Shown here: positions 8,277 to 17,397 of the stretch, piece by piece
Layout of the letters: the number at the start of each line of letters is the position of its first letter
Numbering within the stretch: position 1 is the first letter of the stretch
Assembly: GCA_016700415.1 (NCBI GenBank)
Contig: CP065018.1
Span: forward strand, 3,044,001-3,108,000
Source of the DNA: Flavobacteriales bacterium
GTDB lineage: Bacteria; Bacteroidota; Bacteroidia; Flavobacteriales_F; PHOS-HE28
DNA length: 64,000 nucleotides
Reading direction: 5' to 3'
Position numbers and translations under genes: made by a program
Notes under the pieces: generated by a model
The model's input: the letters and a program-made list of their open reading frames with translations, nothing else
Databases searched by the model: none
What the model was told of the DNA's origin: nothing

Positions 8277-10097
8277 TTAGGCGAAGGCCTGCAGGTCGCA
8301 GAGTTTGCGGTATTGCCCTTCTGCGGCGAACAACTGTGCGTGCGTGCCGCGTTCGATGATGTGGCCGCGGTCCAGCACGATGATCTCATCGCAATGCTGG
8401 ATCGTGCTCAGGCGGTGCGCGATCACCAAGGAGGTCCGGTCCTTCATCAGCTTGAAGAGCGCGTCCTGCACCAGCCGTTCGCTTTCGGTGTCCAATGCTG
8501 AAGTGGCCTCGTCCAAGATGAGGATCGCCGGGTCGCCCAGCACGGCACGCGCGATGGCGATGCGCTGTTTCTGCCCGCCGCTCAAGCGGTTCCCGGCGTC
8601 ACCGATACTCGTTTGATAGCCGTTCGGCATGCGGACGATGAACTCATGCGCATTGGCGATCTCCGCGGCGCGCTGGATATCAGTCTCGCTGATGCCCGGC
8701 CTACCGAAGGCGATATTGGATGCTATGCTCTCGTTGAACAACAGGCTGTCCTGGGTCACGATGCCCATCAATGCGCGCAGGTCCTTGATGCGCAGGTCGC
8801 GGAGGTCGGCACCATCGATCGTTACAGCACCTCCTGTAACATCGAAGAAGCGCGGGAGAAGCCCGGCCAAGGTGGTCTTTCCACCGCCGCTGGTGCCGAC
8901 GAGCGCTACGCTTTTTCCCTTTGGAACGGTGAGGTCGACATGCTGAAGCACCGGTTTCTCATCGTATGCGAACGACACGTCCTTGAATTCAACCTTCTCC
9001 GTGAACGCGGCGATGGGCCTTGCGTCCGGTTTCTCCACCACGGTGTTCGGTGTTTCCAACAGGTCGAAAACGCGCTGGGCGCTGGAAGACCCGCGCACGA
9101 TGCCGGAGTATCCTTGGGAAAAGCCCTTGATCGGCGTGAGCAATTGCGAGAAGATGATGATGAAGCCTAAGAAGCTGTCACCGCTGAGGCTGGCATCGGG
9201 ACCTAACACCAAGGTGCCTCCGAGGAATGCGATCGCCGCCATCACGGCCGTGCCCAAGGTCTCGCTCAAGGGGGAGGCCACGTCCTGCCGGTTCAGCATA
9301 CTGATGCTGGAGCGCATGAGCAGTTCGTTCTCCTGCTCGAACCGGCGCCGCATGGCATCTTCACCGTTGAAGGCCTTCACCACACGCATGCCCGTGAGGG
9401 TCTCTTCCACACGGCCCAGCAGGTCGGCGCTTTTCTCCTGCACGCGCGTGCTGCGGCGCTTCAGGCTCTTGCTGATGCGCGAGATGATGAGCCCGCTGAT
9501 GGGCAGCAGCAGCAGTGACCACAAGGTGAGCTGCGGCGAGAGCGTCACCATGGTGCCGAGGAACAGGATCACCGCGATCGGCTCCCGGAACACCATTTCG
9601 ATGGAATACATCACCGAGTATTCCAGCACCTGCATATCGTTGGTGATGAGGGAGAGCAAGTTGCCTTTACGCTCGTCGTTGTGGTAGCGCAACGGCAGCT
9701 CCAACATCTTATCGAAGATCTTGGAACGCACATCACGGATGATCCGGTTGCGGAAGGTGCAGATGGAGCGCACGGCGAGGTAGCGGAACACGTTCTTCAA
9801 CAGGAACATGGCGACCACCGTACTGCAGATGATCCCCAGGGCACCGATCTGGCCGTGCAGTTCGATCAAGTGTGTGAGGGACCAATTGAAGCCCTGTTCC
9901 AAGGACGCCTTGTCCCAAGCGAGCACTGGTTTTTCATACACCGCTTTTGTCTGCCCCAGCAGGAGCCGCAGAAAGGGTATAAAAAGCAGCATGCTGGCCA
10001 GGTGGAACACGGTGGCCAGCAGGTTGAACACACCGTTCATCAGCGCATACCGGCCATACGGCCGGCCGAAGCGCATGATGCGGAGGAAATTCTTCAT
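8277..10097 (-). CDS. MsbA-like ABC exporter (fused permease and ATPase)
   Basis: A 606-residue half-transporter: an N-terminal six-helix exporter membrane domain (about 1-330) fused to an ATPase domain with Walker A GTSGGGKTT, signature LSGGQKQR, Walker B ILILDEATSALD and the H-loop IAHRLSTI. It is related to MsbA and other lipid or peptide exporters and works as a homodimer in the inner membrane. The start MKNFLRIMRFGRP at 10097 was chosen because a consensus -7 box (TACCTTTG) lies 9 nt upstream; an in-frame extension to 10172 has poor character. A lipid or lipopolysaccharide substrate is plausible given the downstream acyltransferase but is inferred. Confidence 0.92.
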   Translation of the reverse strand: MKNFLRIMRFGRPYGRYALMNGVFNLLATVFHLASMLLFIPFLRLLLGQTKAVYEKPVLAWDKASLEQGFNWSLTHLIELHGQIGALGIICSTVVAMFLLKNVFRYLAVRSICTFRNRIIRDVRSKIFDKMLELPLRYHNDERKGNLLSLITNDMQVLEYSVMYSIEMVFREPIAVILFLGTMVTLSPQLTLWSLLLLPISGLIISRISKSLKRRSTRVQEKSADLLGRVEETLTGMRVVKAFNGEDAMRRRFEQENELLMRSSISMLNRQDVASPLSETLGTAVMAAIAFLGGTLVLGPDASLSGDSFLGFIIIFSQLLTPIKGFSQGYSGIVRGSSSAQRVFDLLETPNTVVEKPDARPIAAFTEKVEFKDVSFAYDEKPVLQHVDLTVPKGKSVALVGTSGGGKTTLAGLLPRFFDVTGGAVTIDGADLRDLRIKDLRALMGIVTQDSLLFNESIASNIAFGRPGISETDIQRAAEIANAHEFIVRMPNGYQTSIGDAGNRLSGGQKQRIAIARAVLGDPAILILDEATSALDTESERLVQDALFKLMKDRTSLVIAHRLSTIQHCDEIIVLDRGHIIERGTHAQLFAAEGQYRKLCDLQAFA

Positions 10098-10106
10098 GGA
10101 AAGTGG

Positions 10107-10114
10107 CAAAGGTA
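10107..10114 (-). promoter_or_regulatory. -7 box of the MsbA-like exporter
   Basis: TACCTTTG on the minus strand, a perfect TAnnTTTG match, ends 9 nt before the start at 10097. It predicts a very short leader and fixes the start choice. Confidence 0.7.
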
Positions 10115-10149
10115 TTCGGAAGGTGTACCGCTGGTCCGATAAGGGAGAT

Positions 10150-10263
10150 ACCACGAAGGGCACAAAGAACACAAAGGAAAGTCCGGCGGCCGTAAGCCAC
10201 TCTTCGTGTACTTCGTGTTCTTAGTGGTCCAATGCTTTTCCTTCTCTCTGTGCCTCTGTGGTG
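10150..10263. repeat. Inverted 9-nt-period repeat cluster (CACGAAGRA family)
   Basis: Three arms of one family: 10150-10180 forward (CACGAAGGG CACAAAGAA CACAAAGGA tandem) and 10198-10228 and 10242-10263 reversed. The first two arms can form a long imperfect hairpin. Relatives occur at 10774-10802, 19199-19324 and 61691-61721, all but one fully between genes. Confidence 0.75.
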
Positions 10264-10284
10264 AAAAACGCATTCCTCGCCGTC

Positions 10285-10292
10285 TATCTTCG
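10285..10292 (+). promoter_or_regulatory. -7-like box of rbfA
   Basis: TATCTTCG ends 4 nt before the rbfA ATG (10297). It is one mismatch from TAnnTTTG and implies an essentially leaderless transcript. Confidence 0.5.
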
Positions 10293-10296
10293 CGCC

Positions 10297-10635
10297 ATGG
10301 ACAGCGTCCGACAGAACAAGGTGAACAGCCTTCTCCAGCAGGAGATGGCCGAGGTGATGCAGGGGCACAACCACGCCCTGCTGCCCGGCGGCCTCATCAC
10401 CGTTACCGCCGTGCGCGTAAGCCCGGACCTCGGTATCGCGAAGATCTATATCAGCCTTTTTCCTGTGAAGGACAAGCAGACCGTGCTGGACAACGTGCGT
10501 AACATGGGCCACAAACTGCGCGGGGAATTAGGCCATCGTGTAGGGAAGCAGCTGCGGATCGTGCCGGAGCTGCTTTTTTACATTGATGACTCCTTGGACC
10601 GCATCGAGGAGATCGACAATTTGTTGAAGAAGTAA
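10297..10635 (+). CDS. rbfA: Ribosome-binding factor A
   Basis: A 112-residue RbfA-type protein, a KH-like 30S maturation factor that binds near helix 1 of 16S rRNA. Recognisable elements are the N-terminal RQNKVNSLLQQEMAEVM helix, the central VRVSPDLGIAKIYISLF strands and the C-terminal LRIVPELLFYIDDSLD, matching the family's VPeL.F..D.s. motif. Length is normal. The ATG at 10297 gives the family-typical start; the frame can be opened 39 nt earlier but would then cover the promoter. Confidence 0.93.
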   Translation: MDSVRQNKVNSLLQQEMAEVMQGHNHALLPGGLITVTAVRVSPDLGIAKIYISLFPVKDKQTVLDNVRNMGHKLRGELGHRVGKQLRIVPELLFYIDDSLDRIEEIDNLLKK

Positions 10636-10641
10636 TGGTGC

Positions 10642-10671
10642 AGTTGTCAGTTGTCAGTTGTCGGTTGTCAG
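10642..10671 (+). repeat. AGTTGTC heptad tandem repeat
   Basis: Four near-perfect 7-nt units (AGTTGTC, last variant GGTTGTC) immediately after rbfA, followed by degenerate CAGTCGG units up to about 10720. The same heptads recur inverted at 16783-16932 and once inside miaB near 36001. No gene lies between 10636 and 10831; a CACGAAGRA-family copy sits at 10774-10802. Confidence 0.75.
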
Positions 10672-10831
10672 GCTGTAGTGGGCAGTCGGCAGTAGCAGTC
10701 GGCAGTGTGCGTCGGCAGTACCCGGTACCATGTCCACTATACCCAATACCAGAAACTCCGATCACCACCACGCATTTCTCCGCGCCTCAGCGCCTCGGTG
10801 GCCATTCTCCATCTTTCATCGCGCTCGTTCC

Positions 10832-11641
10832 ATGCAGTATGATCCGGTGAAGCGCCGCCTCGGCGCGGTTTTCAACAGCACGCCGCTCCTGCGTAAGGTG
10901 TTCTACCGGCTGCTGGACCTGCTATTGCTGCGCGCGTGGCACATCCACAAGGAGCTGCGCGAATGGTCCAAGGACAAGCGCGGTCGGGAGCTGGCGATCT
11001 ATGACGCCGGTGCGGGCTTCGGCCAGTACAGCTATTGGCTCAGCGGTCTTTCCCGGAAATGGAGCATCACCGCCATCGACGTGAAGGAAGAGCAGGTGGC
11101 GGACTGCAATGCTTTCTTTCAAGCCATCGGCAGGCCACAGGTGAAGTTCGAAGTGGGTGACGTGACGAAATTCCAGCGCCCCGAGACCTTCGAGCTGGTG
11201 GTGTGCGTGGACGTGATGGAGCACATTCTGGAGGACGGTGCCGCGCTGCGCTGCTATTCGACCTCGTTGAAGACCGGCGGCATGCTCATCATCAGCACGC
11301 CCAGCGACCAAGGGGGCAGCGATGTACACGGGGAGGAGGAAGGCTCCTTCATCGAAGAGCACGTGCGCGACGGGTACAATATTCAGGACATTGAGGCGAA
11401 GGCCCTGCGCAATGGCTTCAGCAGGGTGGAGGCACGCTACAGCTACGGCTCACCGGGAAAGATCAGCTGGAAGCTCAGCATGAAATGGCCCTTGCTGATG
11501 CTGCAGGCCAGCAAGCTGTTCTTCATTGTGCTGCCCATCTATTACCTCATCGCCTATCCGATCGCCTTCGTGCTGAACTGGTTTGACGTGCATACGAAGC
11601 ACGCCACCGGCACGGGCTTGATCGTGAAGGCGTGGAAGTGA
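10832..11641 (+). CDS. Class I SAM-dependent methyltransferase
   Basis: A 269-residue protein with the SAM-binding motif I IYDAGAGFGQYS (about residues 53-64), an acidic loop after ITAIDVKEEQ, and VVCVDVMEHI as motif IV, typical of small-molecule or lipid methyltransferases of the UbiE/Methyltransf_11 type. The C-terminus carries a strongly hydrophobic stretch (FFIVLPIYYLIAYPIAFVL), suggesting membrane association. I chose ATG 10832 because the upstream in-frame extension is encoded by repeat sequence. The substrate is unknown; it stands alone on its strand between rbfA and the outer-membrane pair. Confidence 0.78.
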   Translation: MQYDPVKRRLGAVFNSTPLLRKVFYRLLDLLLLRAWHIHKELREWSKDKRGRELAIYDAGAGFGQYSYWLSGLSRKWSITAIDVKEEQVADCNAFFQAIGRPQVKFEVGDVTKFQRPETFELVVCVDVMEHILEDGAALRCYSTSLKTGGMLIISTPSDQGGSDVHGEEEGSFIEEHVRDGYNIQDIEAKALRNGFSRVEARYSYGSPGKISWKLSMKWPLLMLQASKLFFIVLPIYYLIAYPIAFVLNWFDVHTKHATGTGLIVKAWK

Positions 11642-11740
11642 GCGTCTGACGGGCGTTCCCGAACAAACAGGTGCTGCAACTTGTTGCAAGTATGGAATTT
11701 TTCCCGTACCTTCTTGGCAGCAACTGAACATCCCTCTTAC

Positions 11741-12922
11741 ATGATAAAACCCCGTACGCTATGTGCCATCTTGGCACTGCTTTCCTTGAGCCTTGCCGGA
11801 TCGGCCCAATACCAGCCCGTCGTCTTCGATCCCGGGTCCAACCTGCTCGGCAATGGCCAGCCACTGCCTGCTGAAAAGCAGTGGAGCATCACCGGCCCGG
11901 TAGCTCCCGATATCGGTATTGTAGAGGCGCGCATCTATGAGGATGCGGCCATGAAGCACATGGCCACGAAGGGCCGTTGGGAACAGACCGAGCTGGGCAA
12001 CAGCCCCTCGTTCAACATCAACTTGGACCAGAAACTGCGGGGCAACGCAAAGTACACGGTGGTCCTTGGCTTTTACAGCTCCATAGGCCGCGAAGCCTCC
12101 GACACCTTGGCCGCCAGGCTGAGCGCATACCTTGGAGCCTACGTGGACCAAAGCGTGGACGTCAGCAGCAACCGCACCCGTCTTACTAAGCCGGTGGGAC
12201 AAGTGATGGATGAATTGAGCATCATCGTGCGGCGCGGTACGGACAACTACAGAAGCCGCTTGGACATGCCGTTCGCGGGCTTTTCCCAGCTGGTGGAGGA
12301 CAAACTGGCGAGGCTGAACGACACACGCCTGTCCGATGCGAAATACCTGTTCAAGAAGAAAAAGGACGAGGACAAGCGGGACCAACGGATCGACATGGCG
12401 CGCCACGAGATCGGCGCCGTGAAAGCCATGCTCAACGCCGAGCTGCACTCCTATCTGGACCGCGAGATGATGGTATTGCAGCACCGTACCGTGCTCACCG
12501 ACCAGGCCACGGAGCATACACCGAACACGATATCCTTGAACGTGGGTTACGGAGGCATCTACAATAGCGGTACTGCGGACGATCTCTCTTACGGCCAAGC
12601 CCCATACGTCGGCATATCCTTTCCGCTTGGCCGCCGTGCCTTTTCCTCCCGTTTTTGGTCGAACAGCTCCATTTCACTTGGCGCATTCGTAGAGAATACC
12701 GAGGACCATGACGGCACCGTCGTTACCGGCCCTTTGATCGACCGGCCGATCTATCTCGGATACGGCTACCGTGTGTTCCGCATGATCCGGCTGAACGCGG
12801 GCGGCACCTTGGTGCAGAAGGACACGCCGAACCTTGACGGCGGTACATCGAGCTCGCTGGAAGTGCGGCCCTTCATAGGCGTAAGCCTTGAGATCAACCT
12901 TTGGCTCGGCATCGGAAAATGA
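11741..12922 (+). CDS. Secreted protein of unknown function, partner of the OmpA-like protein
   Basis: A 393-residue protein with a clear signal peptide (MIKPRTLCAILALLSLSLAG, then SAQ). I recognise no family. The middle (about 180-235) is charged and helical, including a Lys/Asp/Glu-rich run. The C-terminal 120 residues read as alternating amphipathic strands with aromatic ends (SLNVGYGGIYNS, PYVGISFPLGRR, LGYGYRVFRMIRL, PFIGVSLEINLWLG), consistent with an outer-membrane barrel-like segment. Its TGA overlaps the ATG of the next gene, so the two products are translationally coupled and probably work together at the outer membrane. A promoter-like TACCTTCT lies about 26 nt upstream. Confidence 0.6.
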   Translation: MIKPRTLCAILALLSLSLAGSAQYQPVVFDPGSNLLGNGQPLPAEKQWSITGPVAPDIGIVEARIYEDAAMKHMATKGRWEQTELGNSPSFNINLDQKLRGNAKYTVVLGFYSSIGREASDTLAARLSAYLGAYVDQSVDVSSNRTRLTKPVGQVMDELSIIVRRGTDNYRSRLDMPFAGFSQLVEDKLARLNDTRLSDAKYLFKKKKDEDKRDQRIDMARHEIGAVKAMLNAELHSYLDREMMVLQHRTVLTDQATEHTPNTISLNVGYGGIYNSGTADDLSYGQAPYVGISFPLGRRAFSSRFWSNSSISLGAFVENTEDHDGTVVTGPLIDRPIYLGYGYRVFRMIRLNAGGTLVQKDTPNLDGGTSSSLEVRPFIGVSLEINLWLGIGK

Positions 12923-15462
12923 GGTGGGCCGTGCTTTTCCCCTTGTTGCTTTTGGCGGTCTCGGCCATGGGCCAACAGGATCTTTTCCAATGGCGCATTG
13001 CTGCGCATGCCGGCATCACACGCTCCCTTTCGGACATCGAAAGCTCCTACAACGATGTAAACTGGGACCGTTCCCGGGTGCAGGGGCTGGAGTTGTCCAA
13101 GTCCCTCGGCTACGGTGTTTCCTTGGGTCTTGGGGTTGAACACGCCCTTGTTTCCGGCAATGACGTGCTCACGGGCCGGAAGGACAGGGCGTTGAACTTC
13201 ATGTCGGAACTGTACACCGCCCAGATGGAGCTGACATTCCGCATGGACAACGGTAAGCTGCTGAAGTACGATGCGCGCTTTGCACCGTTCGTGGCCTTGG
13301 GCGTAGGCGTAGGCAAATATGACGTGTTCGGCGACCTGCACTCCGCCAGCGGTTCGCGGTACTATCATTGGAGCGACGGCACGATCCGCGACCAGGCCGA
13401 AAGCGGTAGCAATGCCGCCAACGCCACTGTGATCACGCAGGATGGCGATTTCGAGACGCGATCGACCGATCTGGCTACCGAGGACAACAAACCGAAGGAT
13501 CAAAACTTTGTGTTCATCCCGGCACGGATCGGCCTGAAGTGGCGCATTTGTGACCGGATGGCTGCGGAGCTTTATTACGGGTTCAATTGGACGTTCACGG
13601 ACTGGATCGATGATGTCCATGATGCCTATCCGGCCAGACAGCCGCAAGGTGAACTGGCGTATATCAGCAACCCCACCGGCCGCATTGGTCAACGTGGAGA
13701 CCCAGGTACGAACGACAAGTACCAGTCCATCGGGCTCAATTTGGCCTACTACTTTGGAAAGCGCTCCACAAGTTATCGCATGGAGCCCATCTATGTGGAC
13801 GACCGGTCGTTACCACCGCCGTCGCCCGCCGCCAAGCCCGTGGCGAAGCCTCCGGCACAGCCCGCACCCACCAACGTGGTGATCAATGTGGAGCGCATCA
13901 CGGTGGGCCGGCTTTCGGTGGATACGCTGGTGGTGGGCACCATCGTGGAGCGCAAAAAGGCCGCACAGGACAGTGCTGCGGGTCATACCATCCGAAAGAC
14001 CGGGTTGGACAGCCTTCTCCAGAACACTGCCGGGCAGGACACTTCGGGTATCGACAGTTTGCGTAATGCCGACTTGGACAGCTTGGGGACCATCATGTCG
14101 GACAGCCTTCGAACAGCGTTGCCCCCTGCCAAGATCGAAATGCACGAAGACACCATCGTGCCTGCATTGCCGGACACGCCTCGCGCTCCGGAGCCCGACA
14201 GCCTTCGAACAGTTCCGCCCGTTCCCGAAGTTGAAGCACTTGGGGACAGCATCATGCCTGTATTGGCGGACACGCTACGCGCTCCGGAGCCGGACAGCCT
14301 GTTGGCACCGACGCGGAAAGGTTTGGAGGAGCCCCGGCCCGACAGTGTGGTGCCGTTGTTGCCCGACACGGTGCAGCAGCTCGAAACGGACAGCCTTCCG
14401 GCAGGCTCCTTAAAGCAACGGTATATGGGCGCTGACAGCCTCGTGAAGGTCGAGGCGCCCGTTATCATCCGGGACACGCTTCAAGAGCAGAGAGCCGAGA
14501 GCATCGTGGAAGTCAATACACAGCAAGTGGTACACGACACGGTACATGTGTATCGCGAGCGCTCGACAGTCGCCGGACGTGTGGACACCGTGTATGTGGA
14601 CCGGCCGGTACCTGCGGCCGGACAAGAGCAACAAGCTCCGACCAGCACGCAGCCGCCGCAGCAGGTGATCATCCGTGAGGAGCCGCGCGAGCGTTCGAGA
14701 ACAAGCGTGGTGCCCGTGATCGTGTCCACGAACAACACGAAGACCGTGGCAGACCCCGCACTGCAGGACAGCCTGCTGAAGATGAAGGCCGAGAACATCA
14801 GGTTGCGGCATCTCGCGGACAGCTTGCGCACCGGCACCTCCGGGACCTATCCGATCGACACCACCGCAACGTTCCCGGACACCACCATTCAACCGGGCAT
14901 CAATGCCGGGTATTACCCCGTGATCATGAACGGCCTCCTCGCTGACCGTATAGCCACGTTGGAGCGCTACATCGAGGTGATGGACGACCAAAGAAGCGCG
15001 GTGGAAACGGATTCGCTCAAGCGGCGCATCGAGGCGATGGACCGGGAGCTGGAAGACCTCCGGGCAAAGCATGCGACCGCGAAGGATAGCGGTGAGGTCC
15101 GTACCGTAACGGGAATAGAGGAAACATTCGTGGACACCGTGGTCTTCAGCAGCGGAAGCAGCCGGGTCGGGTCCGTGGCCCGCCTCCAACTGTTGAAGTC
15201 CGGCAAACGCCTTGCCGCCGCCCATGTCCAACGCGTGCTGGTGACCGGCACCACGGACAAGTCCGGCGACGCGGGCTTCAACTTACGGCTGTCCCAAGAA
15301 CGGGCGGATGCTGTGAAGCGCGTGCTCGTGGAAGCGGGTGTTCCCATAGGCGCCATCACCGCAAAGGGTTTGGGGGAGCGGTTGGCGCGGCACGTGTATG
15401 ACGAAAGCGAACGTGTGGTGGTGGTGCAGGCCATAATTCCCGGTGGAAAAGAGCAGGAGTAA
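12919..15462 (+). CDS. OmpA-family outer membrane protein with long Asp-Ser-Leu-rich linker
   Basis: An 847-residue protein: signal peptide (MRWAVLFPLLLLAVSAMGQ), an N-terminal barrel-like region (about 20-290), a long low-complexity linker (about 300-620) with many DSL/DSI units separated by Pro-rich spacers, a short coiled region (about 640-720), and a C-terminal OmpA-type domain (about 735-847). The latter has DTVVFSSGSSRV, VTGTTDKSGD and LSQERADAVKRVLVE, the peptidoglycan-binding fold. The expected role is anchoring the outer membrane to peptidoglycan. The linker arose by local duplication: near-identical DNA recurs around 14100, 14200 and 14290. The start ATG overlaps the upstream stop (ATGA). 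Confidence 0.8.
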   Translation: MRWAVLFPLLLLAVSAMGQQDLFQWRIAAHAGITRSLSDIESSYNDVNWDRSRVQGLELSKSLGYGVSLGLGVEHALVSGNDVLTGRKDRALNFMSELYTAQMELTFRMDNGKLLKYDARFAPFVALGVGVGKYDVFGDLHSASGSRYYHWSDGTIRDQAESGSNAANATVITQDGDFETRSTDLATEDNKPKDQNFVFIPARIGLKWRICDRMAAELYYGFNWTFTDWIDDVHDAYPARQPQGELAYISNPTGRIGQRGDPGTNDKYQSIGLNLAYYFGKRSTSYRMEPIYVDDRSLPPPSPAAKPVAKPPAQPAPTNVVINVERITVGRLSVDTLVVGTIVERKKAAQDSAAGHTIRKTGLDSLLQNTAGQDTSGIDSLRNADLDSLGTIMSDSLRTALPPAKIEMHEDTIVPALPDTPRAPEPDSLRTVPPVPEVEALGDSIMPVLADTLRAPEPDSLLAPTRKGLEEPRPDSVVPLLPDTVQQLETDSLPAGSLKQRYMGADSLVKVEAPVIIRDTLQEQRAESIVEVNTQQVVHDTVHVYRERSTVAGRVDTVYVDRPVPAAGQEQQAPTSTQPPQQVIIREEPRERSRTSVVPVIVSTNNTKTVADPALQDSLLKMKAENIRLRHLADSLRTGTSGTYPIDTTATFPDTTIQPGINAGYYPVIMNGLLADRIATLERYIEVMDDQRSAVETDSLKRRIEAMDRELEDLRAKHATAKDSGEVRTVTGIEETFVDTVVFSSGSSRVGSVARLQLLKSGKRLAAAHVQRVLVTGTTDKSGDAGFNLRLSQERADAVKRVLVEAGVPIGAITAKGLGERLARHVYDESERVVVVQAIIPGGKEQE

Positions 15463-15552
15463 ATGAGCATCAGGGTGAATGGCGAAAGGGGCGTACCCTC
15501 GCTCCTTCATTCTCTCCTGCCCTCTCCCACTATAGTCGCCCCGGTTCACGTT

Positions 15553-15559
15553 TACTTTG
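15553..15559 (+). promoter_or_regulatory. -7-like box of the LolC/E-type permease
   Basis: TACTTTG ends 4 nt before the GTG start at 15564. It is one base shorter than TAnnTTTG; the same variant precedes the PPK2 gene. It implies a leaderless message. Confidence 0.45.
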
Positions 15560-15563
15560 GGGC

Positions 15564-16784
15564 GTGAACCTCCCGCTCCTCTTCGCCCGCCGCTACCTGC
15601 TGGCCAAACGCGGCCGCAATGCGATCAACATCATCACGCTGATCAGCATCGTGGTGGTGGCGGTGGTGACGGCGGCAATGGTCGTGGTGCTCAGCACGCT
15701 CAACGGCATCTCCCTGCTGGTGGACACGCTCTACAGCCCTTTTGATCAGGACATCACGATTTCTGCCGCTGTGGGCAAGACCTTCCAGCGCGACAGTCTC
15801 GACCTCGCGGTCATCAAGGCTTTGCCCGAGGTGCAGCGGACGAGCTGGGTGATCGAGGAGAACGTACTGCTCCGCTCCGGCGGCCAACAGACGGTGGCCA
15901 CGATGAAGGGTGTGGAACCGCAGTATCTCGAAATGAGCCGCCTGCCCACGCAGATGTATAGCGGCGATGCCGAGTTCGATGGCGTCACGGGGCCTTTAGT
16001 GATCCTGGGCGCGGCTCTGAAAGACGGCCTGGGAGTGCCCAAGGATGATGGCGTCACACGGCCATTGGATGTTGCCGCACTGGTCCGTGGCCGCACGCCG
16101 GGCAAGCTGTCCCAGTCCTCGTTCGAGCAGCAACGCGTGGCCGTGGCAGGTGCTTTCACGATCAACTTGGAGTTCGACAACCAGTATATGCTCGCGCCGA
16201 TCGGTCTGGCGGCCGAGCTATTGCACTACGGCGACGCGGTGAATGCGTTGGAGATCCAAGCGGTGAAAGGGACCGACCCCGAACGGTTGCAACGAAAGAT
16301 CGAAGCCATAGCCGGTCCGCGTTTCACGGTGAGGACGCGCCACCAGAAGAACGCGCTGATGTACAGCACGAACGCCACGGAGAAGTGGTTCACCTTCATC
16401 GTGCTCGCTTTCATCGGGCTCATTGGGGCCTTCAATATAATCGCCTCGCTCACGCTGATGATGATCGAGAAGCGACAGGATATGCGCACGCTCAGTGGCA
16501 TGGGCGTCACGGAAGGCTTCATCCGCCGCGTGTTCTTTCTGGAAGGCCTGCTGATCGTGCTCGTCGGCACGGTCAGTGGCTTGGTGGTCGGCCTCGGATT
16601 GTGCGGCTTACAGGAATGGACCGGCATGGTGTCCTTGCAGGATTCCGTGGTGGAGAGCTATCCCGTGCTGGTCATGTGGACGGATCTCATACTGATCTTC
16701 TTCGCCGTGATGGCCATAGGAACGCTCGCGGCCTGGGTGCCGTTGCGAAGCTTGAGCCGGAGGTATTTGGCTGCTTCGCAGTAG
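15564..16784 (+). CDS. FtsX-family ABC permease, LolC/LolE-like
   Basis: A 406-residue membrane protein with one N-terminal helix (about 20-45, IITLISIVVVAVVTAAMVVVL), a large periplasmic domain (about 50-270) and three C-terminal helices (about 275-300, 325-350, 370-395). This is the FtsX/MacB/LolC fold that transfers lipoproteins from the inner membrane toward the outer membrane. The N-terminus LLFARRYLLAKRGRNAIN is typical of Bacteroidota LolC/E homologues. The start is GTG, supported by the signature N-terminus and a -7 box 4 nt upstream. No ATPase partner is adjacent, which is usual in this phylum. Confidence 0.85.
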   Translation: MNLPLLFARRYLLAKRGRNAINIITLISIVVVAVVTAAMVVVLSTLNGISLLVDTLYSPFDQDITISAAVGKTFQRDSLDLAVIKALPEVQRTSWVIEENVLLRSGGQQTVATMKGVEPQYLEMSRLPTQMYSGDAEFDGVTGPLVILGAALKDGLGVPKDDGVTRPLDVAALVRGRTPGKLSQSSFEQQRVAVAGAFTINLEFDNQYMLAPIGLAAELLHYGDAVNALEIQAVKGTDPERLQRKIEAIAGPRFTVRTRHQKNALMYSTNATEKWFTFIVLAFIGLIGAFNIIASLTLMMIEKRQDMRTLSGMGVTEGFIRRVFFLEGLLIVLVGTVSGLVVGLGLCGLQEWTGMVSLQDSVVESYPVLVMWTDLILIFFAVMAIGTLAAWVPLRSLSRRYLAASQ

Positions 16785-16932
16785 TTGTCAGTTGTTAGTT
16801 GTCCGTTGTCAGGATTATCTGGATCTTCTGTACCACCCTGCGCATTCAGTATTTCCTATGGGCAGCTGACCACGTTCCGGAGGCGCGATCGCCGAGAGTG
16901 ACCTGACAACAACCAACTGACAACGGACAACT
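16783..16932. repeat. Inverted pair of AGTTGTC heptad arrays
   Basis: Arms 16783-16813 and 16902-16932 are near-perfect inverted copies (AGTTGTC/GTTGTCAGG units) around an 88-nt spacer. They fill the gap between the convergent permease and tadA genes, each arm abutting a stop codon. A hairpin could serve as a bidirectional terminator, though no U-tract is visible. Confidence 0.75.
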
Positions 16933-17397
16933 CTATTTCAGTGACCTCTTCTTCTTGAAGAACGCTTTCATCAGGTCCGCACAGGCAGGTTCCAATACAC
17001 CGCCGGTCACTTCGGTCTTCGGGTGCAGGAGCATGTGGCCCACGCGGCGGTACCCGGCTTTCTCGTCGAAAGCGCCGAAGACGATGCGGCCGATATGGCC
17101 CCATGCCAATGCTCCAGCGCACATCACGCACGGTTCCACGGTCACGTACAGCGTGCAGTCCTGCAGGTACTTGCCGCCGATATGTTCCGCAGCTGCCGTG
17201 ATGGCCTGCATTTCCGCGTGCGCGGTGACGTCATTGAGCCGCTCGGTGAGGTTGTGGCCGCGAGCGATGATGCGGTCGCTGGCCACGATCACCGCGCCGA
17301 TGGGCACCTCGTCCGCCGCAAAGGCCTGCTCCGCCTCGCGCAGCGCGTGCCGCATCCAATGTTCGTCGTCGTGGGGAGGAAGTAAGGCTTCCGGCAT
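16933..17397 (-). CDS. tadA: tRNA-specific adenosine deaminase
   Basis: A 154-residue member of the cytidine/deoxycytidylate deaminase fold that converts A34 to inosine in tRNA-Arg. The zinc and catalytic residues are visible: HAE at 60-62 and PCVMC at 89-93. Length fits TadA. The start ATG shares one base with the recJ stop (TGATG), so tadA is translated directly after recJ. Confidence 0.93.
   Translation of the reverse strand: MPEALLPPHDDEHWMRHALREAEQAFAADEVPIGAVIVASDRIIARGHNLTERLNDVTAHAEMQAITAAAEHIGGKYLQDCTLYVTVEPCVMCAGALAWGHIGRIVFGAFDEKAGYRRVGHMLLHPKTEVTGGVLEPACADLMKAFFKKKRSLK

Noticed and set aside
10642..10720. CRISPR-like array of AGTTGTC units
   Set aside because: Units are 7 nt and contiguous with no spacers; no cas genes in the window.
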